Source: Defluviicoccus sp046348835 (GTDB lineage: Bacteria; Pseudomonadota; Alphaproteobacteria; Rhodospirillales; Defluviicoccaceae). Taken from it: a stretch of 64,000 bases of DNA. The DNA is taken from the NCBI GenBank assembly GCA_046348835.1, contig JAXMDM010000004.1:676645-740644 (forward strand). The letters run 5' to 3'. A program made the position numbers and the translations under genes. Position 1 is the first letter of the stretch, and each line of letters opens with the position of its first letter. The notes below the pieces were generated by a model. That model saw only the letters and a program-made list of their open reading frames with translations. It was not told the origin of the DNA and made no database searches. Below are positions 45,354 through 54,223 of the stretch, piece by piece.

Positions 45354-46325
45354 TTATTTGCTGAGCACGTTGATCAGTTCGCGCAACTGCGTTCTCCCGC
45401 GCAGCAGATAAAAGCCCTGGACAGCGAGGTGGTTGGGGAACACGAGCCCGTCGGGTGCGCCGTTGGAGACTATCAGCGGGTTCATCCCGGCGGCAACGCG
45501 GAAGGACTCCAGCATGTTGTCCCAAAGCGCCTGAGCATTTCGTTCGGCAATGACCTGGTCGAAATCCTGCCCGAGCGCCTCCAGAATCTTATAGTAGCCG
45601 TACAGACGTCCCTTGGCGTTAAAGAAGTCATCGTCGGCCTGCAGGTCGAACCAGCCGAGGCTGGGTGCCTCGGCACGCTCGGCGAGAAGGGCGGAAGTGC
45701 TGCCCAGGTCCGCCGCAACCCGCTCCAGAAACGCGATCAGGTTGTCGGCACGGCGGTCGAAATCCGCCTGGCCGGCCGCCAGCCGACGATTGTAGCTCTG
45801 CAACGCCCGCATCGCCGCTTCATACTGGCTTTCCGCGGTTGCCGTCGGCAGCAGCGAAATGGACGGCTCCCATACCCACACCGACCCGTCGTACTTGAGC
45901 AGGCCCGCGGCTTTATCGAGATCGGGATCGGCGGCGCTGGTTCCCCTCATCCTTCCGAGCGAGTCCGTCATTTCGATTCCGAAACGGGATAGCGCGTAAA
46001 AAAGCCCGAGTTGAAAGTTCCGCATATTGTCGAGGAAGTAGGACGGAAACGGGAACGGATTATTGGGAACCCAATTCGTCTCGACCACCTCACGATTGAT
46101 CAGGGCCACCGCCATGTCGACGGCGTGGCTGCCGCCGCTGACTTGCTGATCAGGGGCGGGCTGGAAATCCAGATCGTCATTGATCTGATGGGTCCAAATC
46201 ATCGCACCGATGTAGAGAACAACCACGAGGACGAGCAGCCCGAGAGCCAGCCGCCAGCTGCGGAACCTGCTGGAGGTAGCGGTCCCGGCGGTCGAGCTTC
46301 CCATATGCGAGCTTCTGCCAAACAT
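45354..46325 (-). CDS. DUF2333 family membrane protein
   Basis: 323 residues. One N-terminal transmembrane helix (LALGLLVLVVVLYIGAMIW) followed by a large extracytoplasmic domain of DUF2333 (MAVALINREVVETNWVPNNPFPFPSYFLDNMRNFQLG, then SVWVWEPSISLLPTATAES). The family is conserved in proteobacteria but has no assigned function. ATG 46325 is preceded by AGGG at short spacing; ATG 46304 is also possible. It runs in the same direction as the two thioesterase genes upstream but is separated from them by about 100 bp. Confidence 0.85.
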   Translation of the reverse strand: MFGRSSHMGSSTAGTATSSRFRSWRLALGLLVLVVVLYIGAMIWTHQINDDLDFQPAPDQQVSGGSHAVDMAVALINREVVETNWVPNNPFPFPSYFLDNMRNFQLGLFYALSRFGIEMTDSLGRMRGTSAADPDLDKAAGLLKYDGSVWVWEPSISLLPTATAESQYEAAMRALQSYNRRLAAGQADFDRRADNLIAFLERVAADLGSTSALLAERAEAPSLGWFDLQADDDFFNAKGRLYGYYKILEALGQDFDQVIAERNAQALWDNMLESFRVAAGMNPLIVSNGAPDGLVFPNHLAVQGFYLLRGRTQLRELINVLSK

Positions 46326-46422
46326 CGAGCCCTAGCCTCCCATCGATGGAAATTGGTGTTGAGCCGAACGGGACAGGATACGAAAGCCGCCGCCGGCCCC
46401 GTGGTTCCGTCGCCGTCGCCGG

Positions 46423-46848
46423 CTACTTCAACAGGAAATGCGCATGCGCGGCAGCGACCGGCTTCTGCGGATCGCCCTGCCAGGCTTGCGCGCGAACATT
46501 GGCGACGTGTCGTCCTTGACGGATGATCACGCCGCGGGCGAAGGCGTCTTCGCCGCGAACCGGCCGGAGGAAATCGACCGATAGATTGATGACCTTGGGG
46601 ATGACGGAAACCGGGGTTTCGAGAAGCAGATGCATGATCGCCGCATGCTCGAGCAACGCACCGACGACGCCGCCGTGGATCAGGTGCAAGGTGTGGTTGC
46701 CGACGTTGGTTTGGCGAAAGCGGAGGATCGTCACCAGCCCGCCGTCATTGCGAGCGACCTCGAGCCCCAACGTTCGGGCGTAAGGGATAAGGTCGCTGAT
46801 CGCCTGGATATTGCCGCTCTCGCGGAGTTCCGCCACGCCACGCAGCAT
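46423..46848 (-). CDS. PaaI-type hotdog thioesterase (second of two)
   Basis: 141 residues with a single hotdog fold. The central LHLIHGGVVGALLEHAAIMH carries the HGG-x-x-x-x-x-x-E/D-like motif of PaaI-family acyl-CoA thioesterases (here with Glu in ALLEH). Substrate is unknown. Start ATG 46848 follows AAGGCACG. It begins 6 bp after the stop of the neighbouring hotdog gene, and both are tandem paralogues that may form a heteromer. Confidence 0.85.
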   Translation of the reverse strand: MLRGVAELRESGNIQAISDLIPYARTLGLEVARNDGGLVTILRFRQTNVGNHTLHLIHGGVVGALLEHAAIMHLLLETPVSVIPKVINLSVDFLRPVRGEDAFARGVIIRQGRHVANVRAQAWQGDPQKPVAAAHAHFLLK

Positions 46849-46854
46849 CGTGCC

Positions 46855-47358
46855 TTACCTATCGTGCCCTTGGCCGCCCAACGTCGGGGCGGTTCCCCCT
46901 TTCGCGGCCGAGAACCCCGTCGAGCCCAACATACACGTGCCGGTCAGATGAGCGATCGGGTCGTCGCGGTTATCGTGATAGGCCACCCCGCGGGTGAACG
47001 CCACGCTCGACGTAAGTTTGTAGCACTCCCCCGCCGCCCGTATCGGTTCGAGTGGCGTAGCCGGCCGAAGATAGTCGATACGCAGATCGAGGGTGGCCAC
47101 GGCCGTTTGCTCCGACACGCTGGTACTGGCTACCAACCAGCTCAACGTGTCGAGAAGCGTGGTGATGACGCCGCCGTGGATGACAGCAGTCTTCGGATTG
47201 CCGATCAGCCGATCCTGATAAGGCATGCTGAGGATGGCCCGGCCCGGTCCGATCTCGTCACACCGGATGCCAAGGAAGCGGGCTTGCGGCACGCTCGAGA
47301 GCGCGGCCAGCACGCGAGACAGATCGGGAAAGCGGCTTTCGTCACCCACGCTGTGCAT
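46855..47358 (-). CDS. PaaI-type hotdog thioesterase (first of two)
   Basis: 167 residues. The motif AVIHGGVITTLLDTLSWL contains the expected HGG and Asp of PaaI-like enzymes; the rest of the fold (LDLRIDYLRPATP) is complete. It resembles acyl-CoA thioesterases that clear aromatic or branched acyl-CoA. The substrate is not deducible. It is divergent from the dienelactone hydrolase gene, with a 106-bp gap. Confidence 0.87.
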   Translation of the reverse strand: MHSVGDESRFPDLSRVLAALSSVPQARFLGIRCDEIGPGRAILSMPYQDRLIGNPKTAVIHGGVITTLLDTLSWLVASTSVSEQTAVATLDLRIDYLRPATPLEPIRAAGECYKLTSSVAFTRGVAYHDNRDDPIAHLTGTCMLGSTGFSAAKGGTAPTLGGQGHDR

Positions 47359-47464
47359 TCGTCGGTTTCTGGTGCGGACGGGGGACCTTAATATAGGGGG
47401 TGCCGTTGCGGCGAAAGTCCTTTCGGCGAAGGCTCACTGGCTGAAACAATTGGAGGAGGTGACG

Positions 47465-48133
47465 ATGGGGCAAGTGGTCCGCCTGGTCGCCGACGACGGC
47501 CATGAATTTTCCGCTTATCGCGCCGATCCGGAGGGTCCGCCCCGGGGTAGCCTGGTCGTGATCCAGGAGGTTTTCGGCGTCAACGAGCACATCCGCCAGG
47601 TATGCGATCGGTTCGCCGATCGGGGCTTCAGCGCCCTGGCGCCCGCCCTGTTCGACCGGCTGCGGCCGGGGGTGGAGCTGGCGTACGACGAAGAGGGAAT
47701 TAGCCAGGGCCGGGCTCTTGTCGGCGAGTTGGGGTGGGACAAGCCCGTCATTGACGTTGCCGCCGCCGCCCGTGCGCTGCGCCCCGATCTCAAGGCCGGG
47801 GTGGTCGGCTACTGTTGGGGCGGAACGGTGACGTGGCTCGCCGCCTGTCGCCTCGATGTTGCCTGCGGCGTGGCCTACTACGGGCGCCAGATCGTCGACT
47901 TTCTCGACGAGCGTCCACGCTGCCCGGTAATGATGCACTTCGGTGCCGGGGACGCGCTTATCCCGCTCGCCACCGTATCCAAGGTCGAGGCGGCTTTTCC
48001 CGGCATCCCCGTGTATCGTTATGAAGGAGCGGGTCACGGCTTCAACTGCGACCGCCGCAGCGATTACCGCCCGGAAGCGGCCGCTGCGGCACTCGACCGC
48101 ACCCTGACCTTCTTCGACAACACCTTGCCTTGA
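47465..48133 (+). CDS. Dienelactone hydrolase family protein
   Basis: 222 residues. Nucleophile Cys in GYCWGG (the class Cys of dienelactone hydrolases), Asp in GAGDALI and His in YEGAGHGFNCD form the C-D-H triad. The N-terminal EVFGVNEHIRQVCDRFADRG is characteristic. A GGAGGAGGTGACG site precedes ATG 47465. It cleaves dienelactone-type or related esters; without a catechol pathway nearby the substrate is unknown. Confidence 0.93.
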   Translation: MGQVVRLVADDGHEFSAYRADPEGPPRGSLVVIQEVFGVNEHIRQVCDRFADRGFSALAPALFDRLRPGVELAYDEEGISQGRALVGELGWDKPVIDVAAAARALRPDLKAGVVGYCWGGTVTWLAACRLDVACGVAYYGRQIVDFLDERPRCPVMMHFGAGDALIPLATVSKVEAAFPGIPVYRYEGAGHGFNCDRRSDYRPEAAAAALDRTLTFFDNTLP

Positions 48134-48154
48134 ATCGCTAACGGCGGGCGAGAG

Positions 48155-48907
48155 CTAGGCCGCCCGCTTTTCGTTTCCCTCGGAGGTGGTCAGCCGCTTG
48201 TCCCAATCGTCGAGCCGGGTACGCACCTCGTCGCCGACGGGGCTCATGCGAATGGCCGTCTTCAGTGCATTGCCGACGAGACGACCGACGAAGCTTACCG
48301 GCCGCTGAAACTGCAACATCAGGATGGCCCGATACTCGTTGGTATCGTTCCAGACCTCGTGCTCCGCCATGTCGTCAAACACGATCGTCTTGCCGTCTTC
48401 CCAGATAAGGGTCTGATCGTCTACCTGGATGCGGCATTTCTCTCGCTCCTGCGGCACCTTCAGCCCCAGATGGCATGTGAGGAAGTACTTGGTGACGCCC
48501 ACGTGGCGGGGAATATGCAGGCCGGGCTTGTGGAAGGAGAACAACGCCATGCTGATCCCAGGTATGGCGTCCACCAAAGCCGCGGTTTGGGGAACCCGCG
48601 TGCAGTTCGCCTGGATTCGCTCGCCGTAGCACCAGAGGAAGAACGTTTTCCATGTGTCATCAGTGGTGATCTTGTAAGTCATGGGCACTACGTCTACCAT
48701 CGGTGGCAGAGAATCCCAGTGCTTCCAGACACTCATGGCATCATCGCGGATCGTCAGCCAGTTCTTCTCCAGAGTCTGCGTCCACGGGAACGTCTTCGGA
48801 TCGAAGACCGGAGGATCCCCAACCAGAGAATTATTAATGATGACCTGGTTCGCCCAGCGCCGAATCGGCTTATAAAACTTTCCAATAGCGCGCTTTTTTT
48901 CGCTCAT
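48155..48907 (-). CDS. Aspartyl/asparaginyl beta-hydroxylase family protein
   Basis: 250 residues. The domain has the iron-binding first His in GLHIPRHVG, the second in DDMAEHEVWNDT and a 2-oxoglutarate-binding Arg in EYRAILMLQFQRP, matching PF05118 non-heme Fe(II) oxygenases (BAHP type). Bacterial members hydroxylate lipid A fatty acyl chains (LpxO-like) or peptides; the VPQTAALVDAIPGISMALFSFHKPG stretch is family-typical. LpxO-like lipid modification is a reasonable guess. A hydrophobic N-terminal anchor is not evident. Confidence 0.87.
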   Translation of the reverse strand: MSEKKRAIGKFYKPIRRWANQVIINNSLVGDPPVFDPKTFPWTQTLEKNWLTIRDDAMSVWKHWDSLPPMVDVVPMTYKITTDDTWKTFFLWCYGERIQANCTRVPQTAALVDAIPGISMALFSFHKPGLHIPRHVGVTKYFLTCHLGLKVPQEREKCRIQVDDQTLIWEDGKTIVFDDMAEHEVWNDTNEYRAILMLQFQRPVSFVGRLVGNALKTAIRMSPVGDEVRTRLDDWDKRLTTSEGNEKRAA

Positions 48908-49165
48908 CGATCATACCCCTCGGCCGCCGTGGCACCCCGGACTGTATATGCCCCTCTGCGCATGCCGCAGTGCAGCGTCGCTGTCAACGCTAAGGCGTGG
49001 CGATCCCTTCACATATTGTTACGATTCTGCATGCAACTCCGAACCAAAGCGAAGAAAATCGTCACTTCCGCCTTTTTTGCGGTGCAATCTGGCTATAGGT
49101 AAGGTGCGGGGTGGGCGCGCGGTCCTCGGTCGAACGTCCAGCCATTCACCGATCGAGGGAACCGC

Positions 49166-50554
49166 ATGACGTTCGATCTTCTTGAACTGGCCCAGAGCCG
49201 CCATGCGGACAAATTTGGGCTGTTTGATCGTTATCTCAACTCTCAGCTCGTGCGGGTGCTGAAGACGATCGGCTACGACGTCGATTATGTCCGCGGCGAG
49301 GGGCCGCACCTGATCGATGCTAACGGGAACCGCTATCTCGACCTGTTGAGCGGGTTCGGCGTGTTCGCCCTCGGCCGGAACCACCCGACCGTGGCGAAAG
49401 CGCTAGGGCAAGTGCTCGACGCCCGGTTTGCCGGCCTCGTCCAGCTCGATGTATCGCTCCTCGCCGGCCTTCTTGCCGAAAAGCTGGTGCAGCGGATGCC
49501 GTGGACCGGCAAGGTGTTCTTCTGCAATTCCGGAACGGAGGCGGTCGAGGCGGCGATCAAGTTTTCGCGCATGGCCACACGTCGCTCGAAGATCGTCTCC
49601 TGTCACCATGCGTTCCATGGGCTGAGCTATGGCTCCCTTTCCCTGACGGCGGACGACATGTTCCGGCAGGGCTTCGAGCCCTTCGTCGGCGATTGCGATG
49701 CGGTGCCGTTCAATGACCTCGGCGCCCTGGAACGGGCGCTGAGCCGTCGTGATGTCGCCGCCTTCATCGTCGAGCCGATCCAGGGCAAGGGGGTCAACCT
49801 GCCGGCGGAGGGCTACCTGTCCCAGGCGGAGCAGCTTTGCCGGAAGTACGGGGCCTTGTTCGTCGCCGACGAGATCCAGTGCGGTATGGGGCGGACAGGA
49901 CGGTTTCTCGCCTGCGAGCATTTCGGTGTCGAGCCGGACATGGTTCTCCTGGCTAAGGCGCTCTCCGGCGGCTTCGTCCCGGTGGGAGCGGTGGTCTGCC
50001 GGACCGGTGTATTCGACAAGGTTTTCGACCGGATGGACAAGGCGGTCGTCCACGGCTCGACCTTTGCCAAGAACGACCTGGCCATGGCGGCCGGCCTCGC
50101 CACCCTCGCCGCATTCGATGAGGAGCGTCTGGTGGAGCGGGCGGCAGATCTCGGCCGGCGGCTGATGGATGGGCTGCGCCGGCGCATCGGCGGCTCGGAG
50201 TTCGTCCACGAGATCCGCGGCATGGGGTTGATGCTGGCGATCGAGTTCGGGCCGCCGGCCAGCCTCAAGCTGAAGGCGGCGTACGCGTTGATGGAGCGCG
50301 CCAATCGGGGGCTATTCTGCCAGCTGATCCTGCTGCCGCTGTTCAAGCGCCACCGCATCCTGGCTCAGGTCGCCGGTCACAACCTCCCGGTCATCAAGCT
50401 CCTGCCCGCCTACGTGGTGGAGGATACGGATCTGACATGGATCGAAGACGCGTTCGCCGACGTCCTCCAGGACAGCCAGTCCCTGGGTTCGTTCTGGGAG
50501 TCGGGGAGGATGCTGGCGACGCAGGCGATGAAGGCGAAGGCGGGTGCGGCCTGA
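49166..50554 (+). CDS. Class III aminotransferase, HpnO/ornithine-transaminase-like
   Basis: 462 residues. The PLP Lys is in MVLLAKALSGGFVPVGA, and FCNSGTEAVEAAIK, HHAFHGLSYGSLSL and VADEIQCGMGRTG are the class III motifs. The N-terminal LSGFGVFALGRNHP is reminiscent of HpnO, which makes aminobacteriohopanetriol in hopanoid biosynthesis, but no other hopanoid gene is in the window. Ornithine/acetylornithine transaminase is the alternative. The start at 49166 follows a GAGGGAACC-type purine stretch. The gene stands alone with 258 bp upstream. Confidence 0.85.
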   Translation: MTFDLLELAQSRHADKFGLFDRYLNSQLVRVLKTIGYDVDYVRGEGPHLIDANGNRYLDLLSGFGVFALGRNHPTVAKALGQVLDARFAGLVQLDVSLLAGLLAEKLVQRMPWTGKVFFCNSGTEAVEAAIKFSRMATRRSKIVSCHHAFHGLSYGSLSLTADDMFRQGFEPFVGDCDAVPFNDLGALERALSRRDVAAFIVEPIQGKGVNLPAEGYLSQAEQLCRKYGALFVADEIQCGMGRTGRFLACEHFGVEPDMVLLAKALSGGFVPVGAVVCRTGVFDKVFDRMDKAVVHGSTFAKNDLAMAAGLATLAAFDEERLVERAADLGRRLMDGLRRRIGGSEFVHEIRGMGLMLAIEFGPPASLKLKAAYALMERANRGLFCQLILLPLFKRHRILAQVAGHNLPVIKLLPAYVVEDTDLTWIEDAFADVLQDSQSLGSFWESGRMLATQAMKAKAGAA

Positions 50555-50707
50555 TCTGAATCGATTCGGCGGCCGGACGGCTCGCGATGTCGCCTGTTTG
50601 CCTCGGCGGCGATGACCCGGCCCGAATTTCGCCCCGTTTCCATGCAGGGTAACTGATCCGCGACGTATGTCATAGAAGTCAGGCGGCTGCGGGCTAAAAC
50701 TGAAGCA

Positions 50708-52738
50708 ATGAGTGAAGAAGCGGAACGACCTCGCGGTTTTCGCCTCGGCCCGCCCGGCTCGCGGGCCCAGCTCAGTCGTTTGACCCGGTCGCCCGGCCGA
50801 AACCGGCAGCCGCGACGGCCGCCGTCGGGTCTGCTGCGACGGCTCCTCCGCTGGGCATTCCTCGCCGGCCTGTGGGCGACGGTCGTGGTGGTCGCCGTCA
50901 TCGGCTGGTATGCCGCCGATCTTCCCGACGTGGAGTCGGCGCTGCAGCCGACCCGACGGCCGGCGATCACCGTCCTTGCCGCCAACGGCACCGAACTCGC
51001 CACCTACGGCGATTTCTTCGGGCGGCCGGTAACCGTCGGTGAACTGCCGCCGGCCTTGCCGCGTGCCGTCCTCGCCATCGAGGATCGTCGCTTCTACGAT
51101 CACTTCGGCGTCGACCTGCTGGGGTTGGCGCGCGCCGTGTTCGTCAACCTCCGGGCCGGCTCGGTCGTCCAGGGCGGCAGCACGATCAGCCAGCAGGCCG
51201 CCAAGAATCTGTTCCTCACCCCCGACCGGACGTTCAGGCGCAAAATCCAGGAGCTGCTGCTGGCCCTCTGGCTCGAACAGCGATTCACCAAGGACCAGAT
51301 CCTCGCCATCTACCTCAATCGCGCCTACTTCGGCGCCGGCGCCTACGGCGTCGATGCGGCGGCGCGCAAGTACTTCAACCGTCCGGCGACCCGGGTCTCG
51401 ACCTATCAGGCGGCCATGCTCGCCGGTCTGCTCAAGGCTCCCTCCCGTTACAATCCTCTGGCCAATCCGGAACTTGCCGAAGCGCGTACCGGCGACGTGC
51501 TTAGGGCCATGGTCGACGCCGGCTCGCTGACGGCCGATGCCGCGGCCACGGCGTGGCAGGATCGCGACCGCGCCGTTGCCGCGCGGCGGGTCGCGCCCAG
51601 CGCCCGATACTTCGTCGACTGGGTGGTGGGGCAGCTGCCGTCCTTCGTCTCCGACCGGAACCGGGACATCATCGTCCTCACAACCCTCGATCCCCGCCTG
51701 CAGCGCATGGCCGAGGAGCGTGTCGACGATGTGCTCCGTTCTTCGGCGGCGCGTACGGCGGGCGCCGGACAGGCGGCGTTGGTGGCCCTAAACACGAACG
51801 GAGCGGTGCGGGCTCTGGTGGGCGGCGGCGATTACGACGAAAGTCCGTTTAACCGCGCCACTCAGGCCTACCGGCAGCCGGGGTCCGCCTTCAAGCCGAT
51901 CGTTTATGCGGCCGGCATGGAAGCGGGCCTGACGCCAGATTCGCACATGGTCGACGGCCCGATCAGACTCGCCGGCTGGAGCCCGAAGAATTTCAGCGGC
52001 CGGTATCAGGGCGATGTTTCGCTCCGTACCGCGCTTGCCCTGTCGATCAATACCGTTGCCGTGCAGGTCGGCCAGTACGCCGGCATTCGCCGGGTGATCG
52101 ATGTCGCCCGCCGGCTGGGGATCGGCGCCGATCTCGACGCCAATGCCAGTCTTGCGCTCGGGACCAACGCCGTCAGTCTGGTCGAGTTGACCGGCGCCTA
52201 TGCGGCATTCGCGACCGGCGGCATCGGCGTTTGGCCGTACTGCATCGAGGAGGTGCGGGATGCCGACGGCGACGTTCTCTACGTTCGCTCCGGCTCCGGT
52301 CCCGGTCGGGTCCTGTCCGCTTCGACCGCGAGCGAAGTGACCGACATGCTGGTGTCGGTGATGGATTGGGGAACCGGTAAGTCCGCCTCGTTCGGACGGC
52401 CGGCGGCGGGCAAGACCGGCACCAGCCAGAACTACCGCGATGCCTGGTTCATCGGGTTCACCGCCGACCTCGTCGCCGGTGTCTGGATGGGCAACGACGA
52501 CGAGCGGGCGATGAACGAAGTTACCGGCGGGACCTTGCCTGCCAAGGTATGGCGGTCGTTCATGGTCGATGCCCATGCCCAGCGCCCGCCGCGAGCCCTG
52601 CCGAGCCTGGAGCGAGAGCAGGCTCCGCCGCCCCAACCCCAGCTCCAGTCACAGACCGCTCCAAGCGAAACCCGTGAGGCAGGGACGCCGGAAGAGCCCG
52701 GATTTTTTACCCGGCTGATGCGCGTCTTCGGCGGCTGA
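50708..52738 (+). CDS. Penicillin-binding protein 1A family, bifunctional transglycosylase/transpeptidase
   Basis: 676 residues. A basic cytoplasmic lead, one TM helix (~47-70), then a GT51 domain with EDRRFYDHFGVD and GGSTISQQAAKN(L)FLTPDRTFRRKIQE. The transpeptidase domain has SxxK in PGSAFKP, SxN in ALSINTVAV and KTG in AGKTGTSQNYRDAWF. It polymerises and crosslinks peptidoglycan at the inner membrane. The C-terminus is a Pro/Gln-rich tail. It stands alone, 153 bp after the aminotransferase. Confidence 0.95.
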   Translation: MSEEAERPRGFRLGPPGSRAQLSRLTRSPGRNRQPRRPPSGLLRRLLRWAFLAGLWATVVVVAVIGWYAADLPDVESALQPTRRPAITVLAANGTELATYGDFFGRPVTVGELPPALPRAVLAIEDRRFYDHFGVDLLGLARAVFVNLRAGSVVQGGSTISQQAAKNLFLTPDRTFRRKIQELLLALWLEQRFTKDQILAIYLNRAYFGAGAYGVDAAARKYFNRPATRVSTYQAAMLAGLLKAPSRYNPLANPELAEARTGDVLRAMVDAGSLTADAAATAWQDRDRAVAARRVAPSARYFVDWVVGQLPSFVSDRNRDIIVLTTLDPRLQRMAEERVDDVLRSSAARTAGAGQAALVALNTNGAVRALVGGGDYDESPFNRATQAYRQPGSAFKPIVYAAGMEAGLTPDSHMVDGPIRLAGWSPKNFSGRYQGDVSLRTALALSINTVAVQVGQYAGIRRVIDVARRLGIGADLDANASLALGTNAVSLVELTGAYAAFATGGIGVWPYCIEEVRDADGDVLYVRSGSGPGRVLSASTASEVTDMLVSVMDWGTGKSASFGRPAAGKTGTSQNYRDAWFIGFTADLVAGVWMGNDDERAMNEVTGGTLPAKVWRSFMVDAHAQRPPRALPSLEREQAPPPQPQLQSQTAPSETREAGTPEEPGFFTRLMRVFGG

Positions 52739-52775
52739 CGGGCGGCGGTTCTCCATCCGCCTCGCCGGCAGGCCC

Positions 52776-53024
52776 TCACGGCCGCCAAAACGGCTTCTGA
52801 GCTTCGGTGAACGCACGGGCGCGATCGACGCCAATGTCGGCGAGCATCCGATCGTTCAGTGTCGACAGTCGACGACGTTGCTCACCGCGCTCCTGCCATT
52901 CAGCCAACCGGTCCATCACACGGATGAGAAAATCTTTCACATCCGGCAGCGTCGCCGGAAGCCGGCGCCCTATTGCATTGGCCGCGCCGCTCCGTTGGCA
53001 GTCGATATCTTCAAGGGTATACAT
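52776..53024 (-). CDS. DUF1127 domain small protein
   Basis: 82 residues. The C-terminal WQERGEQRRRLSTLNDRMLADIGVDRARAFTEAQKPFWRP is the conserved DUF1127 motif, with the DIGxxRxx(A) signature. Start MYTLEDIDC at 53024 avoids an implausible Arg/His-rich lead from 53144. DUF1127 proteins are common small alphaproteobacterial proteins linked to RNA turnover or phosphate/stress responses in some species. It is divergent from the GcvA-type LysR gene, a recurrent arrangement. Confidence 0.85.
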   Translation of the reverse strand: MYTLEDIDCQRSGAANAIGRRLPATLPDVKDFLIRVMDRLAEWQERGEQRRRLSTLNDRMLADIGVDRARAFTEAQKPFWRP

Positions 53025-53100
53025 CGCTTTAGCCTCGTCCCGTCTCCGCCCAATCCACGGCGCCCAGGTCCTGTGGTGACAGTGGCGCCTGCGGCGGGTG

Positions 53101-53145
53101 TTGACAAACGACCATTTTTCTCCCGACTCATGAGCTGAGCTCATG
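53101..53145. promoter_or_regulatory. Divergent control region with a 17-bp palindrome
   Basis: CATGAGCTGAGCTCATG at 53129-53145 is a perfect 8-1-8 inverted repeat, 17 bp before the LysR ATG. A TTGACA lies at 53101-53106 without a good -10. This fits autoregulation by the LysR protein of its own gene and of the divergent DUF1127 gene. Confidence 0.55.
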
Positions 53146-53162
53146 CTGCGGAGCGCTCAGGA

Positions 53163-54077
53163 ATGCGGCGCAATCAAATTCCGTTTAACGCGCTTCGGAC
53201 GTTTGAGGCCGCCGCACGCCGGCTCAGTTTCACCTCCGCGGCGGAGGAACTGGCGGTCACCCAGAGTGCCGTCAGCCATCAAATCCGGGCGCTCGAAGTC
53301 ACCCTCGGGGTGCCGTTGTTCCGCCGTCTCCCGCGCGGGTTGCGGTTAACCGATGCGGGACAGCGATTGCTGCCGGTGGTGAGGGGCGCGTTCGACGACC
53401 TCTCGGCGGCCATGGACAGGCTTCGCTCCGTCGAATGCGGCAATACCCTGACGGTGTCGGTAATGCCGTCATTCGCCGTCAAATGGCTGGTGCCCCGCAT
53501 CAGCCGTTTTCAGGCGGACCATCCGGACATCGATCTCCGCATCTCTGCCAGCGAGCGCCTCGCCGACTTCTCCCGCGATTCCATCGATGTGGCCGTGCGC
53601 TTCGGTGACGGGACGTGGCCCGGATTGTACTGTGAGCGCCTGTTCGGGGAGCAGGTCACTCCCATGTGTGCGCCAGCGGTGGCGAAAGGCATCACTCGAC
53701 CGGCCGATCTTGCCGGCGTCACCTTGCTGCATGAGGAGATGCTGCCGCTCGGCCGGTTTCCCACCTGGGTTTCGTGGCTGGACGCCGCCGGGGTGCGCGG
53801 GGTCGATCCCTCCCGCGGTCCGCACTTCAGCCATACCCATCTCATGTTACAGGCGGCCATCGACGGTCACGGCGTCGCCCTCGGGCAAACGCTGCTGGCC
53901 ATGGACGACCTCCTCGCCGGCATTTTGGTCCAGCCGTTCGCGCTGCGATTGCCGACAGGATATGCCTACTGGCTCGTATCGCCGGTGGCCACTGCCGATC
54001 TTCCCAAGATCCAGGCATTTCGCGCCTGGGTAAAGGCGGAAACCACCGACGCCGTCGCCGCCGGGGAGGTCCTTTAA
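53163..54077 (+). CDS. LysR-type transcriptional regulator, GcvA-like
   Basis: 304 residues. N-terminal HTH (NALRTFEAAARRLSFTSAAEELAVTQSAVSHQIRALE, then FRRLPRGLRLTDAG) is of the GcvA type; the rest is a substrate-binding effector domain with the typical WLVPRISRFQADHPDIDLRIS start. It is likely to control the divergent DUF1127 gene and itself through the palindrome in its leader. The ligand is not known. ATG 53163 has CAGGA immediately before it and GGAG ten bases upstream. Confidence 0.92.
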   Translation: MRRNQIPFNALRTFEAAARRLSFTSAAEELAVTQSAVSHQIRALEVTLGVPLFRRLPRGLRLTDAGQRLLPVVRGAFDDLSAAMDRLRSVECGNTLTVSVMPSFAVKWLVPRISRFQADHPDIDLRISASERLADFSRDSIDVAVRFGDGTWPGLYCERLFGEQVTPMCAPAVAKGITRPADLAGVTLLHEEMLPLGRFPTWVSWLDAAGVRGVDPSRGPHFSHTHLMLQAAIDGHGVALGQTLLAMDDLLAGILVQPFALRLPTGYAYWLVSPVATADLPKIQAFRAWVKAETTDAVAAGEVL

Positions 54078-54223
54078 AATGCGTCGCGGGCTGCCAACGA
54101 GTTTTCGTTTGCATCGTCCAGCCGATCTGCCGCACGGTCTTGTGCAACAACCGGAAAAGCGAGGCGCGGCTTTCTCTTGTCCGGCGATACTGATACCGCG
54201 GCTCCTGATGGGATGAGATCCAC

